Shown: positions 1 to 7,059 of the stretch, in pieces
Position numbering within the stretch: the stretch's first letter is position 1
Layout of the letters: the number at the start of each line of letters is the position of its first letter
From: Bacillota bacterium
GTDB taxonomy: Bacteria; Bacillota_I; Bacilli_A; Erysipelotrichales; Erysipelotrichaceae
Direction of reading: 5' to 3'
Assembly: GCA_023426935.1 (NCBI GenBank)
Contig: JAEZBR010000040.1
Coordinates: 1-23,443, forward strand
DNA length: 23,443 bases
The notes under the pieces: generated by a model
Databases searched by the model: none
What the model saw: only the letters and a program-made list of their open reading frames with translations
What the model was told of the DNA's origin: nothing
Position numbers and translations under genes: made by a program

Positions 1-2
1 TT

Positions 3-91
3 ACTATACTATAGTTGTAAGCAGAAATAATAAATGCTTACGCATACGGATCCACTCCCTAACATGATATTCCCCTATTATGGGATCCGTA
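3..91. repeat. Cluster of inverted repeats at the left edge
   Basis: Three separate inverted repeats lie in gene-free DNA. A near-perfect palindrome ACTATA-C-TATAGT is at 3-15. A 7-bp stem GTAAGCA/TGCTTAC is at 17-23 and 35-41 with an 11-base loop. A 9-bp repeat TACGGATCC/GGATCCGTA is at 45-53 and 83-91 with a 29-base spacer. None has a clear T-run next to it, so I do not call them terminators. They could be RNA structures at the end of a gene lying to the left, or protein-binding sites. Confidence 0.4.
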
Positions 92-118
92 GTTTATCCC
101 CTTGCAATTGATAGTAGT

Positions 119-152
119 AAGAAAAGAACTGTGCGAAGGCAGTTCTTTTCTT
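119..152 (-). terminator. Stem-loop terminator after the exporter operon
   Basis: A 13-bp perfect stem (119-131 with 140-152, loop of 8) directly follows and touches the TAA stop of the permease gene. On the minus strand its distal arm is pyrimidine-rich (TTCTTTTCTT), which stands in for a T-tract; there is no pure T-run beyond it. It probably ends the operon, and may act on both strands. Confidence 0.6.
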
Positions 153-1216
153 TATTGGTCTAATAAGATTCCCGCAGAGGTTTTCATCGCTTTTATAGCA
201 GGGAGAATTCCGCTGGAAAATCCGGCAATCAAAGTAAAAACTCCGGTTTTTAATAAGGAACTGCCGGAAAACCCAAACGGCAGGCCGGTTAGTTTGGTGG
301 TAATTAAAACGAATACTAAACTTAATAAACTCCCTAAAATAAAACCGCTGCCCGAAATCAAACCGTTCTCAATTAAAATCTCTTTGAAGATGTCAAAGCT
401 CTGGGCACCTAAAGATTTACGCACACCCCATTCATAAATTCGCTGATTCCCGGTAATATAGGAAATCGCCGCCAATCCGGACACCGCAACCAATAATGAA
501 ATTAACGCAATCAGATTTAAAACGACCTGCACCATCTTAAAAATCTCCTGCATCGCTTGTCCCAGTTGTTCATTGGAAGTCAATTCATAGTCATCTTTAG
601 ACAGCCATATTGAAAGATACTTACGAAGGCTATTTTCCTTTCCGCTTTTTCCATAGCGAAAAAGATAGTTAGGAAATTCTCTTTGATTGTTTAGCACTAA
701 GACCGTATCACTGCCTAAAGTCAGATTCTGATTATCTTTAGCTAGAATGCCGATGATTTTATAATCAATCTGACCTAGCTGAATCCATTCACCAACTGCT
801 TTTTCACCTTCGCTAACAATCGCCACAAAAGGATTCAATTCACGATCCTCATAACGAAAAAAGCGTCCGTCTGACAGGGTCAGTTCGGTGATTATTTGAT
901 ATTGGGGATCTACTTCCAACAAATGATAAATCTTCTCTTGATTAAGATATTTATCCCGATAACCGGCAACCATCTTAATTGAGTCGTTTCTCAGTAAAGA
1001 TCGGTACCAAGCTGCCGGAAGATAAGAAGAATCCTTAACTTCTAGGATTTGATTATTTACGCCTAAAGAGACTAATTGTTTATTCAAAACGGTCAATAAG
1101 GAAGACGAAAGAAAATCGACCGTAAGAATACAGCTGATGGCGATAACGATCCCGGCCACACTCAAAAGAGTTTCCGACAAATGTTTATATAAATAGATTA
1201 AGGCCTGACTAATCAT
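152..1216 (-). CDS. ABC transporter permease, FtsX/MacB-like
   Basis: Predicted inner part of a MacAB-type exporter. From the chosen start it is 354 residues: a first membrane helix at about 15-37, a large extracytoplasmic domain to about residue 235, then three C-terminal helices. The sequence between the second and third helices (YEWGVRKSLGAQ) is the usual motif of FtsX-like permeases. The open frame extends to 1258, but the ATG at 1216 is preferred: it lies 8 bases inside the end of the ATPase gene, is preceded by AAGGTCAGG, and leads straight into the first helix. Family function is ATP-driven extrusion of lipids, peptides or antibiotics across the envelope; the substrate here is unknown. 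It is the last gene of the adaptor-ATPase-permease unit. Only one permease is present, so a homodimer is expected. Confidence 0.85.
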   Translation of the reverse strand: MISQALIYLYKHLSETLLSVAGIVIAISCILTVDFLSSSLLTVLNKQLVSLGVNNQILEVKDSSYLPAAWYRSLLRNDSIKMVAGYRDKYLNQEKIYHLLEVDPQYQIITELTLSDGRFFRYEDRELNPFVAIVSEGEKAVGEWIQLGQIDYKIIGILAKDNQNLTLGSDTVLVLNNQREFPNYLFRYGKSGKENSLRKYLSIWLSKDDYELTSNEQLGQAMQEIFKMVQVVLNLIALISLLVAVSGLAAISYITGNQRIYEWGVRKSLGAQSFDIFKEILIENGLISGSGFILGSLLSLVFVLITTKLTGLPFGFSGSSLLKTGVFTLIAGFSSGILPAIKAMKTSAGILLDQ

Positions 1217-1862
1217 GCTGTACCTGACCTTGGTGTAAATACCAGTGACGGTTTCCATAGTGAATAATTGAAGGATCGTGCGTCACAATTACGATCGTTT
1301 TTTCAAAACCGTTAACGTATTTTAACAGTTCCATAATTTTGCGGACACTTTGCGGATCTAAAGCTCCGGTTGGTTCATCGCAGAGAATGAGATTCGGATT
1401 ATTCGCTAGGCATCTGGCAATCGCGACTCTTTGGGCTTGACCACCGCTTAATTTGTTCGCGGGATGATCCTTCCAAGCCTCTAAGCCGACTAAACACAGT
1501 AATTTTTGAGCTCGAATCTTAGCTTGCTTTGGCGGAATTTTCTCATAGATCAAAGGTAAGGCCACATTATCCAAAGCGCTCAAATATTCGATTAGATTGA
1601 ATTGCTGAAACACAAACCCCAAATTTTCGCGCCGCCATAAAGCCAGTTTGCTTTCCGATAAAAGATTAAGATCCTGGTTCTCAAATAAAATCTTTCCGGT
1701 ACTCGGCCGGATTAAACCGCCTAGGATTTTCAACAAAGTACTTTTTCCGGAACCGCTTGGTCCTTGGACCATAATTAAATCACCTTTCTGAATCTCTAGA
1801 TTAGTCTTAGTCAAAGCCGCAAGCTTACCATATGTTTTGCTGACTTCACTTAGTTTAATCAT
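1209..1862 (-). CDS. ABC transporter ATP-binding protein, LolD/MacB type
   Basis: A 217-residue nucleotide-binding subunit with all motifs intact: Walker A GPSGSGKS at 34-41, Q-loop glutamine at about 86 (FVFQQF), signature LSGGQ at 138-142, Walker B LILCDEP at 158-164 followed by the D-loop, and the switch histidine in VTHDP near 195. The 'TGALD' after Walker B is typical of the LolD/MacB/FtsE group, which fits pairing with the FtsX-like permease encoded next. The ATG overlaps the adaptor stop in an ATGA arrangement, so the two are probably translationally coupled. Confidence 0.93.
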   Translation of the reverse strand: MIKLSEVSKTYGKLAALTKTNLEIQKGDLIMVQGPSGSGKSTLLKILGGLIRPSTGKILFENQDLNLLSESKLALWRRENLGFVFQQFNLIEYLSALDNVALPLIYEKIPPKQAKIRAQKLLCLVGLEAWKDHPANKLSGGQAQRVAIARCLANNPNLILCDEPTGALDPQSVRKIMELLKYVNGFEKTIVIVTHDPSIIHYGNRHWYLHQGQVQHD

Positions 1863-2698
1863 TGAGAACTCATTAATTCACTAACATAAGTTTCGGCCAG
1901 TCCGGCAAATTCCAAGATTGCCTCATTTTGTGGAGCGGTAATAATCAGTTTTTCATTCTCGTTTCCGAGTACTTTAACTTCGGCATAGTCATTTTTATTC
2001 AACTGCGTCAGATGATCTAACCATTCCGGAAAGAAAACATAAGTTTTATCCTCAATCCTTACTAAACTATCTAAAGGAACTTTAACGGCTTTTACCGTAC
2101 TCCCCGAGATAATTTGAATCGGAAACTTTGTCCCAAAATCTTCAGTGATATTTAATTTTGCTTTAGCTTCGTAATAAAGTTGTTCATTATCTTCCTTAGC
2201 GACCTCCGAAATAAAAGTTATCTCCCCCTCATTTTCTTCGGTTTTAATCTTCATACCGACTTTAACGGAATCCTTTTGAAAAGCGGAGAGTTTAAATTCC
2301 AGAATTTTATTAATACTCGCCAGTGAAAGATAACTGTCGGTCAATTCATAGACTAAGCCTTCTTCCGCCGCACTGATTACTTTACTTTCATTGCCCTGAT
2401 TGACCTGTACTAATTTTGTACCGGCCGAAACAACCGTTCCTTCTTCGACATACTTCACTTCCAAACTCCCGTTATAAGGATAGCGGGTAATTTTTTCCGG
2501 AACCACTTTAGCTAAAGTTTCGAATTCTCCTTGGTAGTCGAAAGGTTCTAAAGTTAGAATTTTACTTCCCTGTCTAACCTGATTGGTCGCCATACGGTTC
2601 AATAAAAAAATACTTAGTCCAAGGATCGTAATAATCAAACCGATGATTAAAATAATTTTCGTTTTACGTTTCATACTTTTATATACTAACGTAACCAA
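1859..2698 (-). CDS. Membrane-anchored efflux adaptor, short MacA/HlyD-like
   Basis: A 279-residue protein with one N-terminal membrane helix at about 14-34 and the rest outside. Residues about 75-120 (GSLEVKYVEEGTVVSAGTKL) resemble the first half of a barrel-sandwich (lipoyl-like) domain of periplasmic adaptors, and the remainder looks like beta-barrel modules. It is shorter than typical MacA, and I see no long alpha-helical hairpin between the sandwich halves. Its place directly before the ATPase and permease supports the adaptor role. Start is uncertain: the TTG at 2698 has AGGA five bases upstream, only a few bases after the upstream stop; the ATG at 2674 (MKRKTK) gives a more classical signal-anchor but has no visible ribosome site. 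Confidence 0.75.
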   Translation of the reverse strand: MVTLVYKSMKRKTKIILIIGLIITILGLSIFLLNRMATNQVRQGSKILTLEPFDYQGEFETLAKVVPEKITRYPYNGSLEVKYVEEGTVVSAGTKLVQVNQGNESKVISAAEEGLVYELTDSYLSLASINKILEFKLSAFQKDSVKVGMKIKTEENEGEITFISEVAKEDNEQLYYEAKAKLNITEDFGTKFPIQIISGSTVKAVKVPLDSLVRIEDKTYVFFPEWLDHLTQLNKNDYAEVKVLGNENEKLIITAPQNEAILEFAGLAETYVSELMSSQ

Positions 2699-2710
2699 AA
2701 GATTCCTAAT

Positions 2711-3322
2711 TTATTTTATGGTTTTATTTAAGGCCTTGACAATATTGGGACAAACTAAACCCGCTAGGATTGCTTCCGGAACTCCATTGGTCAGGATGGT
2801 TCCTAAAGCCAGAATTAAGAAAGCTCCCGAAGCGATATCGGAATATTGGGCCGCAAAGAAAACGCCCGCTAAGCCTAATACGCCAAAGGTATTAGTTAAC
2901 GATCCGATAATCGCTGCCCACATATTGTTCATAAACGTTTTATTCGGACGCTTTTTATTAAAGATTTCGCTAAAGAGACCGGCGAAATATCCCGTTAAGA
3001 TTCGGGGAATAAAACAGATCAATAAACTTCCGAAATTTCCCTGATATTTTCCTAGTGTATAGAAAGGCGAAAAAAGAAATGCGAGTAACGGATTAGCCGG
3101 GAAGAAAGTCCAGACGATCAACGAAAATAATCCGGCCGCTAAGCCCATCAAAGCTCCGTAATTCTTTCCTAGTAACTGTCCGGTTATAATCACCGGAATC
3201 ATCGCTAAAGTCATCACAATCGGTCCCAAGGCCGGTAAAGAACCCAGCGGAGTAAAACAGAAAACCGCTTCGATTCCCAATAACAATCCTAAGTACACAA
3301 GCTTTTTTGTCCGTGAATTCAT
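2711..3322 (-). CDS. ECF transporter S-component-like membrane protein
   Basis: A 203-residue, highly hydrophobic protein with about five or six membrane helices. The N-terminal run with FTPLG, then TLAMIPVIITGQLLG, then GALMGLAAGLFSL is the pattern of substrate-binding (S) subunits of energy-coupling-factor vitamin transporters. These capture a vitamin or related small molecule and share an ATPase/EcfT module encoded elsewhere; no such module is in this window. The substrate cannot be read from the sequence; pantothenate-type or uncharacterised members are possible. The ATG at 3322 follows AGAGGT. It is the first gene after the promoter at 3349-3377, and only 12 bases separate it from the adaptor gene. 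Confidence 0.7.
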   Translation of the reverse strand: MNSRTKKLVYLGLLLGIEAVFCFTPLGSLPALGPIVMTLAMIPVIITGQLLGKNYGALMGLAAGLFSLIVWTFFPANPLLAFLFSPFYTLGKYQGNFGSLLICFIPRILTGYFAGLFSEIFNKKRPNKTFMNNMWAAIIGSLTNTFGVLGLAGVFFAAQYSDIASGAFLILALGTILTNGVPEAILAGLVCPNIVKALNKTIK

Positions 3323-3348
3323 CGTTTACCTCTTAAATACCGCGGTTA

Positions 3349-3377
3349 ATAATAACACGCTTAAGCTTATTTCCCAA
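3349..3377 (-). promoter_or_regulatory. Extended -10 promoter for the ECF/exporter operon
   Basis: On the minus strand, -35 TTGGGA (3377-3372), a 17-base spacer ending in TGT, and -10 TATTAT (3354-3349) form a sigma-A promoter with an extended -10 (TGTTATTAT). It starts immediately after the terminator of the sensor kinase gene and would give a leader of about 20 bases before the ATG. Confidence 0.55.
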
Positions 3378-3379
3378 AG

Positions 3380-3413
3380 AAAAAACAAAGTAGACCAGGT
3401 GATCTACTTTGTT
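3380..3413 (-). terminator. Intrinsic terminator after the sensor kinase gene
   Basis: An 11-bp perfect stem (AACAAAGTAGA with TCTACTTTGTT, 3384-3394 and 3403-3413) with an 8-base loop, followed on the minus strand by a run of T (3385-3380). It begins just after the kinase stop codon and separates that operon from the ECF gene. Confidence 0.9.
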
Positions 3414-3416
3414 AGT

Positions 3417-4934
3417 TTATTTCTCAATTCTGGTATAGTCCAACTCGAACCAGAAATCGCTGCCTTTACCATAGGTACTTTCTACCCCGTATTCGGCCCC
3501 GTGTTTCTCTAAAATTGTTTTCACGATTGACAGGCCTAAACCTGAACCAACGGTGGCTCTAGTATGTTCCTTATCGACCCGGTAATAACGATCCCAGATA
3601 TTCTTTAATTCTTCCGGTTTAACGCCGATTCCTTGATCGATGATTTCGACTTTAACCTTCGTACCGACAATCGATTCTTTAATCTCAATCTCTTTTTTGT
3701 CCGTAGAGTAATTGACCGCATTATTCAACAAGTTGTAAATAACCTGATTGATTCTGGTGATATCGCAATTCAGATAAACTTTTCCGATCGGTTTAAACTT
3801 AATCGTGAACTTCTCTTTCTCCAATAACTTCCGATATCTTTCTGCAATCTGTTCAAGAACTTCGGTCAGATTATATTCTTTCATCTCGAAAGCAATCGTG
3901 CCCGCCTGAAGCTTAGAAAGATCTAATAGATTATTGACCATACTGCTTAACCGATTCGCTTCATCGATAATAATCTGCACATTTTCCGGTGTATTCTCCC
4001 CTGGAATATCCCGCATGATCTCCCCATAACCCGAGATCATCGTTAATGGGGTTCTTAAATCGTGAGAGACATTCGCAATCAGCTCATTCTTCAAATGATC
4101 GACTTTCGATAATTCGTTAGCCGCATAATTCAGCGTTCCGCTCAACTGGGCAACTTCTTTATAACCGTTGCCATCAAAGACCGGGGAATAATCGCCTTTC
4201 GCCAGTTTATTGGCTTGGGTATTAATTGACGCAATCGGCTTAGAAATAATCTTCGTCAGAATTAAAGATACGATTAAGGCGACGATAATAATTAAAATTG
4301 TAATGGTCCAAAGTTGATTATTGAAAGAATTCTCGATGACATTGACCGGTCGCAATAAAGTCGATAAGAGAATAATCATCGAATCACCATTCGCATCTTT
4401 AGTCAGCTTGGCATAAACAACTGACTGTTGCCGGTTGTCTTTGTCCGCATGATATGACAGATGAAGATCCGTAATATCCAAGCGTTCATCACCATCCGCA
4501 TATAAGGTAATCTCGCCGCCATTCTTTTGCGCTAGATCATAGATGGTCTGAATCGAAAAACTATTTAGATTTTGAATCGGACAGTTCGCTTCTTTACCTT
4601 TGGTGGAAGCAACTAATCCGTTATCGACATTCGCGATTAAGGCACAGGCATCGTTCTCGAAAGAAACATCGGCAATCTTATCTTCCAAAGCCGTCGCATC
4701 GAGATCCTTGTTGAAGGAAACATTGCCTAAAGCCCCGGATAACTGTTCAGCGGTTTTCTCAATCGCATTAATCTTAGTCTGCCGATAAATATTACTAAAG
4801 AAATAAGTCTGAAAAATCCAGACACCGACGACAGCAATCAAACAGAAGAAAACTAAAATGACCACGACATAAACCCGAATCGAGAGATTCGCCGGTTTAA
4901 AGCGGTCTTTTAATTTCTTCAGTTTATCCTTCAA
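3417..4934 (-). CDS. Two-component sensor histidine kinase
   Basis: A 505-residue membrane kinase. Membrane helices are at about 20-45 and 208-229, enclosing an extracellular sensor domain of about 160 residues with no family I recognise (two cysteines, near 97 and 118, might pair). A HAMP linker follows at about 230-282, then the phospho-acceptor region SHDLRTPL with histidine 291, the N-box (INQVIYNLLNNAVNYS, about 395-410), and ATP-lid motifs DQGIG (433-437) and GSGLGLSI (463-470). All catalytic motifs are intact. Its 5' end overlaps the response regulator gene by 11 bases, so the two form a coupled pair. The stimulus is unknown. Confidence 0.95.
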   Translation of the reverse strand: MKDKLKKLKDRFKPANLSIRVYVVVILVFFCLIAVVGVWIFQTYFFSNIYRQTKINAIEKTAEQLSGALGNVSFNKDLDATALEDKIADVSFENDACALIANVDNGLVASTKGKEANCPIQNLNSFSIQTIYDLAQKNGGEITLYADGDERLDITDLHLSYHADKDNRQQSVVYAKLTKDANGDSMIILLSTLLRPVNVIENSFNNQLWTITILIIIVALIVSLILTKIISKPIASINTQANKLAKGDYSPVFDGNGYKEVAQLSGTLNYAANELSKVDHLKNELIANVSHDLRTPLTMISGYGEIMRDIPGENTPENVQIIIDEANRLSSMVNNLLDLSKLQAGTIAFEMKEYNLTEVLEQIAERYRKLLEKEKFTIKFKPIGKVYLNCDITRINQVIYNLLNNAVNYSTDKKEIEIKESIVGTKVKVEIIDQGIGVKPEELKNIWDRYYRVDKEHTRATVGSGLGLSIVKTILEKHGAEYGVESTYGKGSDFWFELDYTRIEK

Positions 4935-5595
4935 AACGATAGCCTACCCCTCTTAAAGTCACGATGAATTTCTGATAGACCCCTAAAGATTTTCTCAATA
5001 GTTTAATATGGGTATCCAAAGTTCGGTCATCGCCATAATAGTCATAGCCCCAAACTTCGCTTAATAAGCGTTCTCGGCTTAACGCGATTCCTTTGTTACG
5101 GACTAGGAAAAACAATAATTCATACTCTTTGGGACTCATCTCCGCTGCCACCCCGTCGATCGTTACGATCCGGGCAGTAAAATCAATCTTAAGTCCTTCA
5201 AATTCCACAACTTCTCTTTCGTCCCCGGTCTGATTAGTCCGCTTTAAGATTGCGGCAATCCGCATCATCAATTCCTTGACCGAGAAAGGTTTAACGACAT
5301 AGTCATCGATTCCTAAATCGAATCCATGCGTCTTATCATATTCCTCGCCTCGCGCACTTAACATAATAATCGGCACGCGTTTATCGTTCTTACGGATCTC
5401 GGTGCAGGCGGAAAAGCCGTCGAGTTCCGGCATCATGATATCCATAATAATTAAATCGAACTTTTGATTCTTCGCTTTTTCAACTGCTTCGAAGCCATTC
5501 TTCGCTTCTACTATCTGATATCCTTCGAATTCCGCATACTTCCGGATCATCGAACGGATCTTTTCTTCATCATCGACAACTAATAATTTTGCCAT
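4924..5595 (-). CDS. Response regulator, OmpR/PhoB family
   Basis: A 223-residue transcription factor. The receiver domain has the acidic pair D8-D9, the phosphorylated aspartate D52 in LIIMDIMMPELDG, the switch residue in MLSARG and the conserved lysine in VVKPF. A winged-helix DNA-binding domain covers about 128-222 (MSPKEYELLFFL, DTHIKLLRKSL, VTLRGVGYRF). It is preceded by AAGGGGG a few bases before the ATG. The partner is the overlapping kinase. A gap of 66 bases separates it from the upstream LUD gene; I see no terminator there and no convincing promoter, so it may be read from upstream. Confidence 0.95.
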   Translation of the reverse strand: MAKLLVVDDEEKIRSMIRKYAEFEGYQIVEAKNGFEAVEKAKNQKFDLIIMDIMMPELDGFSACTEIRKNDKRVPIIMLSARGEEYDKTHGFDLGIDDYVVKPFSVKELMMRIAAILKRTNQTGDEREVVEFEGLKIDFTARIVTIDGVAAEMSPKEYELLFFLVRNKGIALSRERLLSEVWGYDYYGDDRTLDTHIKLLRKSLGVYQKFIVTLRGVGYRFEG

Positions 5596-5661
5596 ACTAG
5601 AACCCCCTTTTGAGAATCATCCTAAAGATTCAAAGTGATAACTGCGTGATAAAATCCTGAA

Positions 5662-6303
5662 TTAATAACCCAAATCCTTCAAGACGATAATTACACTAAT
5701 CCGATCTTTATACCGGCATCTTTCAATCTTGACGAATTGATTACAGATTCTTTGATCACTGGCACAATTCTGACAATATCCGACACTTGCGCAAGGAGTC
5801 TTTTTATTTAACCTGACACAGTTGGCGGGAGCCGCAATCCTTCTAATCCGAGACCATCCGGCTTCTTCGTCCAAAACCAACTTATTCATTCCCACCACAA
5901 TGACCACTTTCTTAGGGCCGAAACATAAGGCGGCGACCCGGTTTCCCGTTCCGTCGACATTCAGTAATTCGCCGTTTAAAGTTATCGCATTGGTTCCCAT
6001 CAAATAGACATCGCTGGTGAAGGCCTGACGTAAGATCTCATCGCGCTGTTGCTTAGACAGATCCGGTGCATACCGATCCTGCAACTGAATCGGCATCTTC
6101 TTTAATTCATCCAACATTCCAATTTCTTCTAAGGTCATCGAACCACCTAAAGCGACCGAAGAATTTGCCGGGATTAAACGCTTAACCGCCGCACAAGCTT
6201 CTTTCTCATCTTCCACAATCTGACAGTCAAACTGTCTGGCGATCAAAGATTTCTGTACCTTCATCGCCTGGGCCTTCCCAATCATTTTTAAATTATTATC
6301 CAT
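5662..6303 (-). CDS. LUD-domain protein (LutC/YkgG-related)
   Basis: A 213-residue protein of the LUD/DUF162 family (name from lactate utilisation proteins). The family traits seen are VALGGSMTLEEIG (50-62), NAITLNGELLNVDGTGNRVA (105-124), KVVIVVGMNKLV (132-143) and a C-terminal part ending in VIIV-LGY. Cysteines 171, 177, 180 and 187 form a cluster that could bind a metal or iron-sulfur group; that is inference. There are no LutA or LutB genes nearby, so a role in lactate oxidation is not supported; stand-alone members are of unknown function. The ribosome site AAGGAGG overlaps the stop of the HD gene, 8 bases upstream. Confidence 0.85.
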   Translation of the reverse strand: MDNNLKMIGKAQAMKVQKSLIARQFDCQIVEDEKEACAAVKRLIPANSSVALGGSMTLEEIGMLDELKKMPIQLQDRYAPDLSKQQRDEILRQAFTSDVYLMGTNAITLNGELLNVDGTGNRVAALCFGPKKVVIVVGMNKLVLDEEAGWSRIRRIAAPANCVRLNKKTPCASVGYCQNCASDQRICNQFVKIERCRYKDRISVIIVLKDLGY

Positions 6304-6311
6304 GTTCCTCC

Positions 6312-7004
6312 TTACATCAACGACTGTTCGTTGATTATTAAATGAAACTCTAGATTCAACTTTGTGGCGGATCTACGACATAGTAACATTCTATCCATAA
6401 AAATCTCAAAGAACTCTCCGACCGCACAATAACGGTTATCGATCGTCATCTTTAATTTTATTCCGGTCTTCTCCTGGTTAATTTTCAATAAGGTCTCGGT
6501 AACCGCATAATTTACCCGGTCATGAATATCGAACTTGCCTTGTTCTTTTTCCTGAACTCGACTGCGCCGCACATCGGATTTATCCGCGATAATTAAGGCG
6601 GCCGTCATCGCATTGACCGGGAAACCGTTTCCTTCGTCGTGATTGCCAATCGCCATCGCGATATGCGCAATATCTTGGGAGTCTAACTTCAGATCATGCA
6701 AAAGTTGAAACGCCATCACCCCGCCGGATTGGGAATGCGAACTACGATTCACGATATTTCCGATATCGTGTAAATAAGCCGCCGACATCCCTAAATCGAT
6801 TTCATGATCGGAATAATCCAGGGTATCTAAAATATACTTTACCCGTTGCGTTACGATACCGACATGCGCAAAAGAATGTTCGGTATAACCTAACGCCTGC
6901 AACGCTTCATTCTGAATCGTAACATAGTTTTTAATTACTTCATCTTTAACAATCAAATCATAGATTGGATGGTTTATTTCTTTTATAACGTTCTCTTCAC
7001 TCAT
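6312..7004 (-). CDS. HD-domain metal-dependent phosphohydrolase
   Basis: From the ATG at 7004 this is a 230-residue protein. The HD superfamily metal ligands are visible: H47 (FAHVGIV), H79-D80 (YLHDIGN), H122-D123 (GNHDEGNG) and D141 (IADKSD). Family members cleave phosphate esters, often nucleotides or cyclic nucleotides; the substrate is unknown. The open frame extends upstream to 7157, but that part overlaps the clpB 3' end in another frame and codes an implausible basic stretch. The start at 7004 follows an extended -10 promoter and a GGAAAG element. It is the first gene of HD-LUD and probably of the two-component genes. Confidence 0.85.
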   Translation of the reverse strand: MSEENVIKEINHPIYDLIVKDEVIKNYVTIQNEALQALGYTEHSFAHVGIVTQRVKYILDTLDYSDHEIDLGMSAAYLHDIGNIVNRSSHSQSGGVMAFQLLHDLKLDSQDIAHIAMAIGNHDEGNGFPVNAMTAALIIADKSDVRRSRVQEKEQGKFDIHDRVNYAVTETLLKINQEKTGIKLKMTIDNRYCAVGEFFEIFMDRMLLCRRSATKLNLEFHLIINEQSLM

Positions 7005-7025
7005 AGCTACCAGCTTTCCAAGTCG

Positions 7026-7031
7026 ATTATA
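7026..7031 (-). promoter_or_regulatory. Extended -10 promoter for the HD gene
   Basis: TATAAT preceded by TGT (TGTTATAAT on the minus strand) lies immediately after the clpB terminator T-run. The -35 region falls inside the terminator stem and is weak, so the extended -10 would have to carry recognition. The predicted leader is only about 15 bases. Confidence 0.55.
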
Positions 7032-7033
7032 AC

Positions 7034-7059
7034 AAAAAAGAGCGAGATTAGTCGCTCTT
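7034..7059 (-). terminator. Intrinsic terminator of the heat-shock operon
   Basis: An 8-bp stem AAGAGCGA/TCGCTCTT (7052-7059 with 7038-7045), six-base loop, then a T-run on the minus strand. The stem includes the last codons and stop of clpB. Confidence 0.88.
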
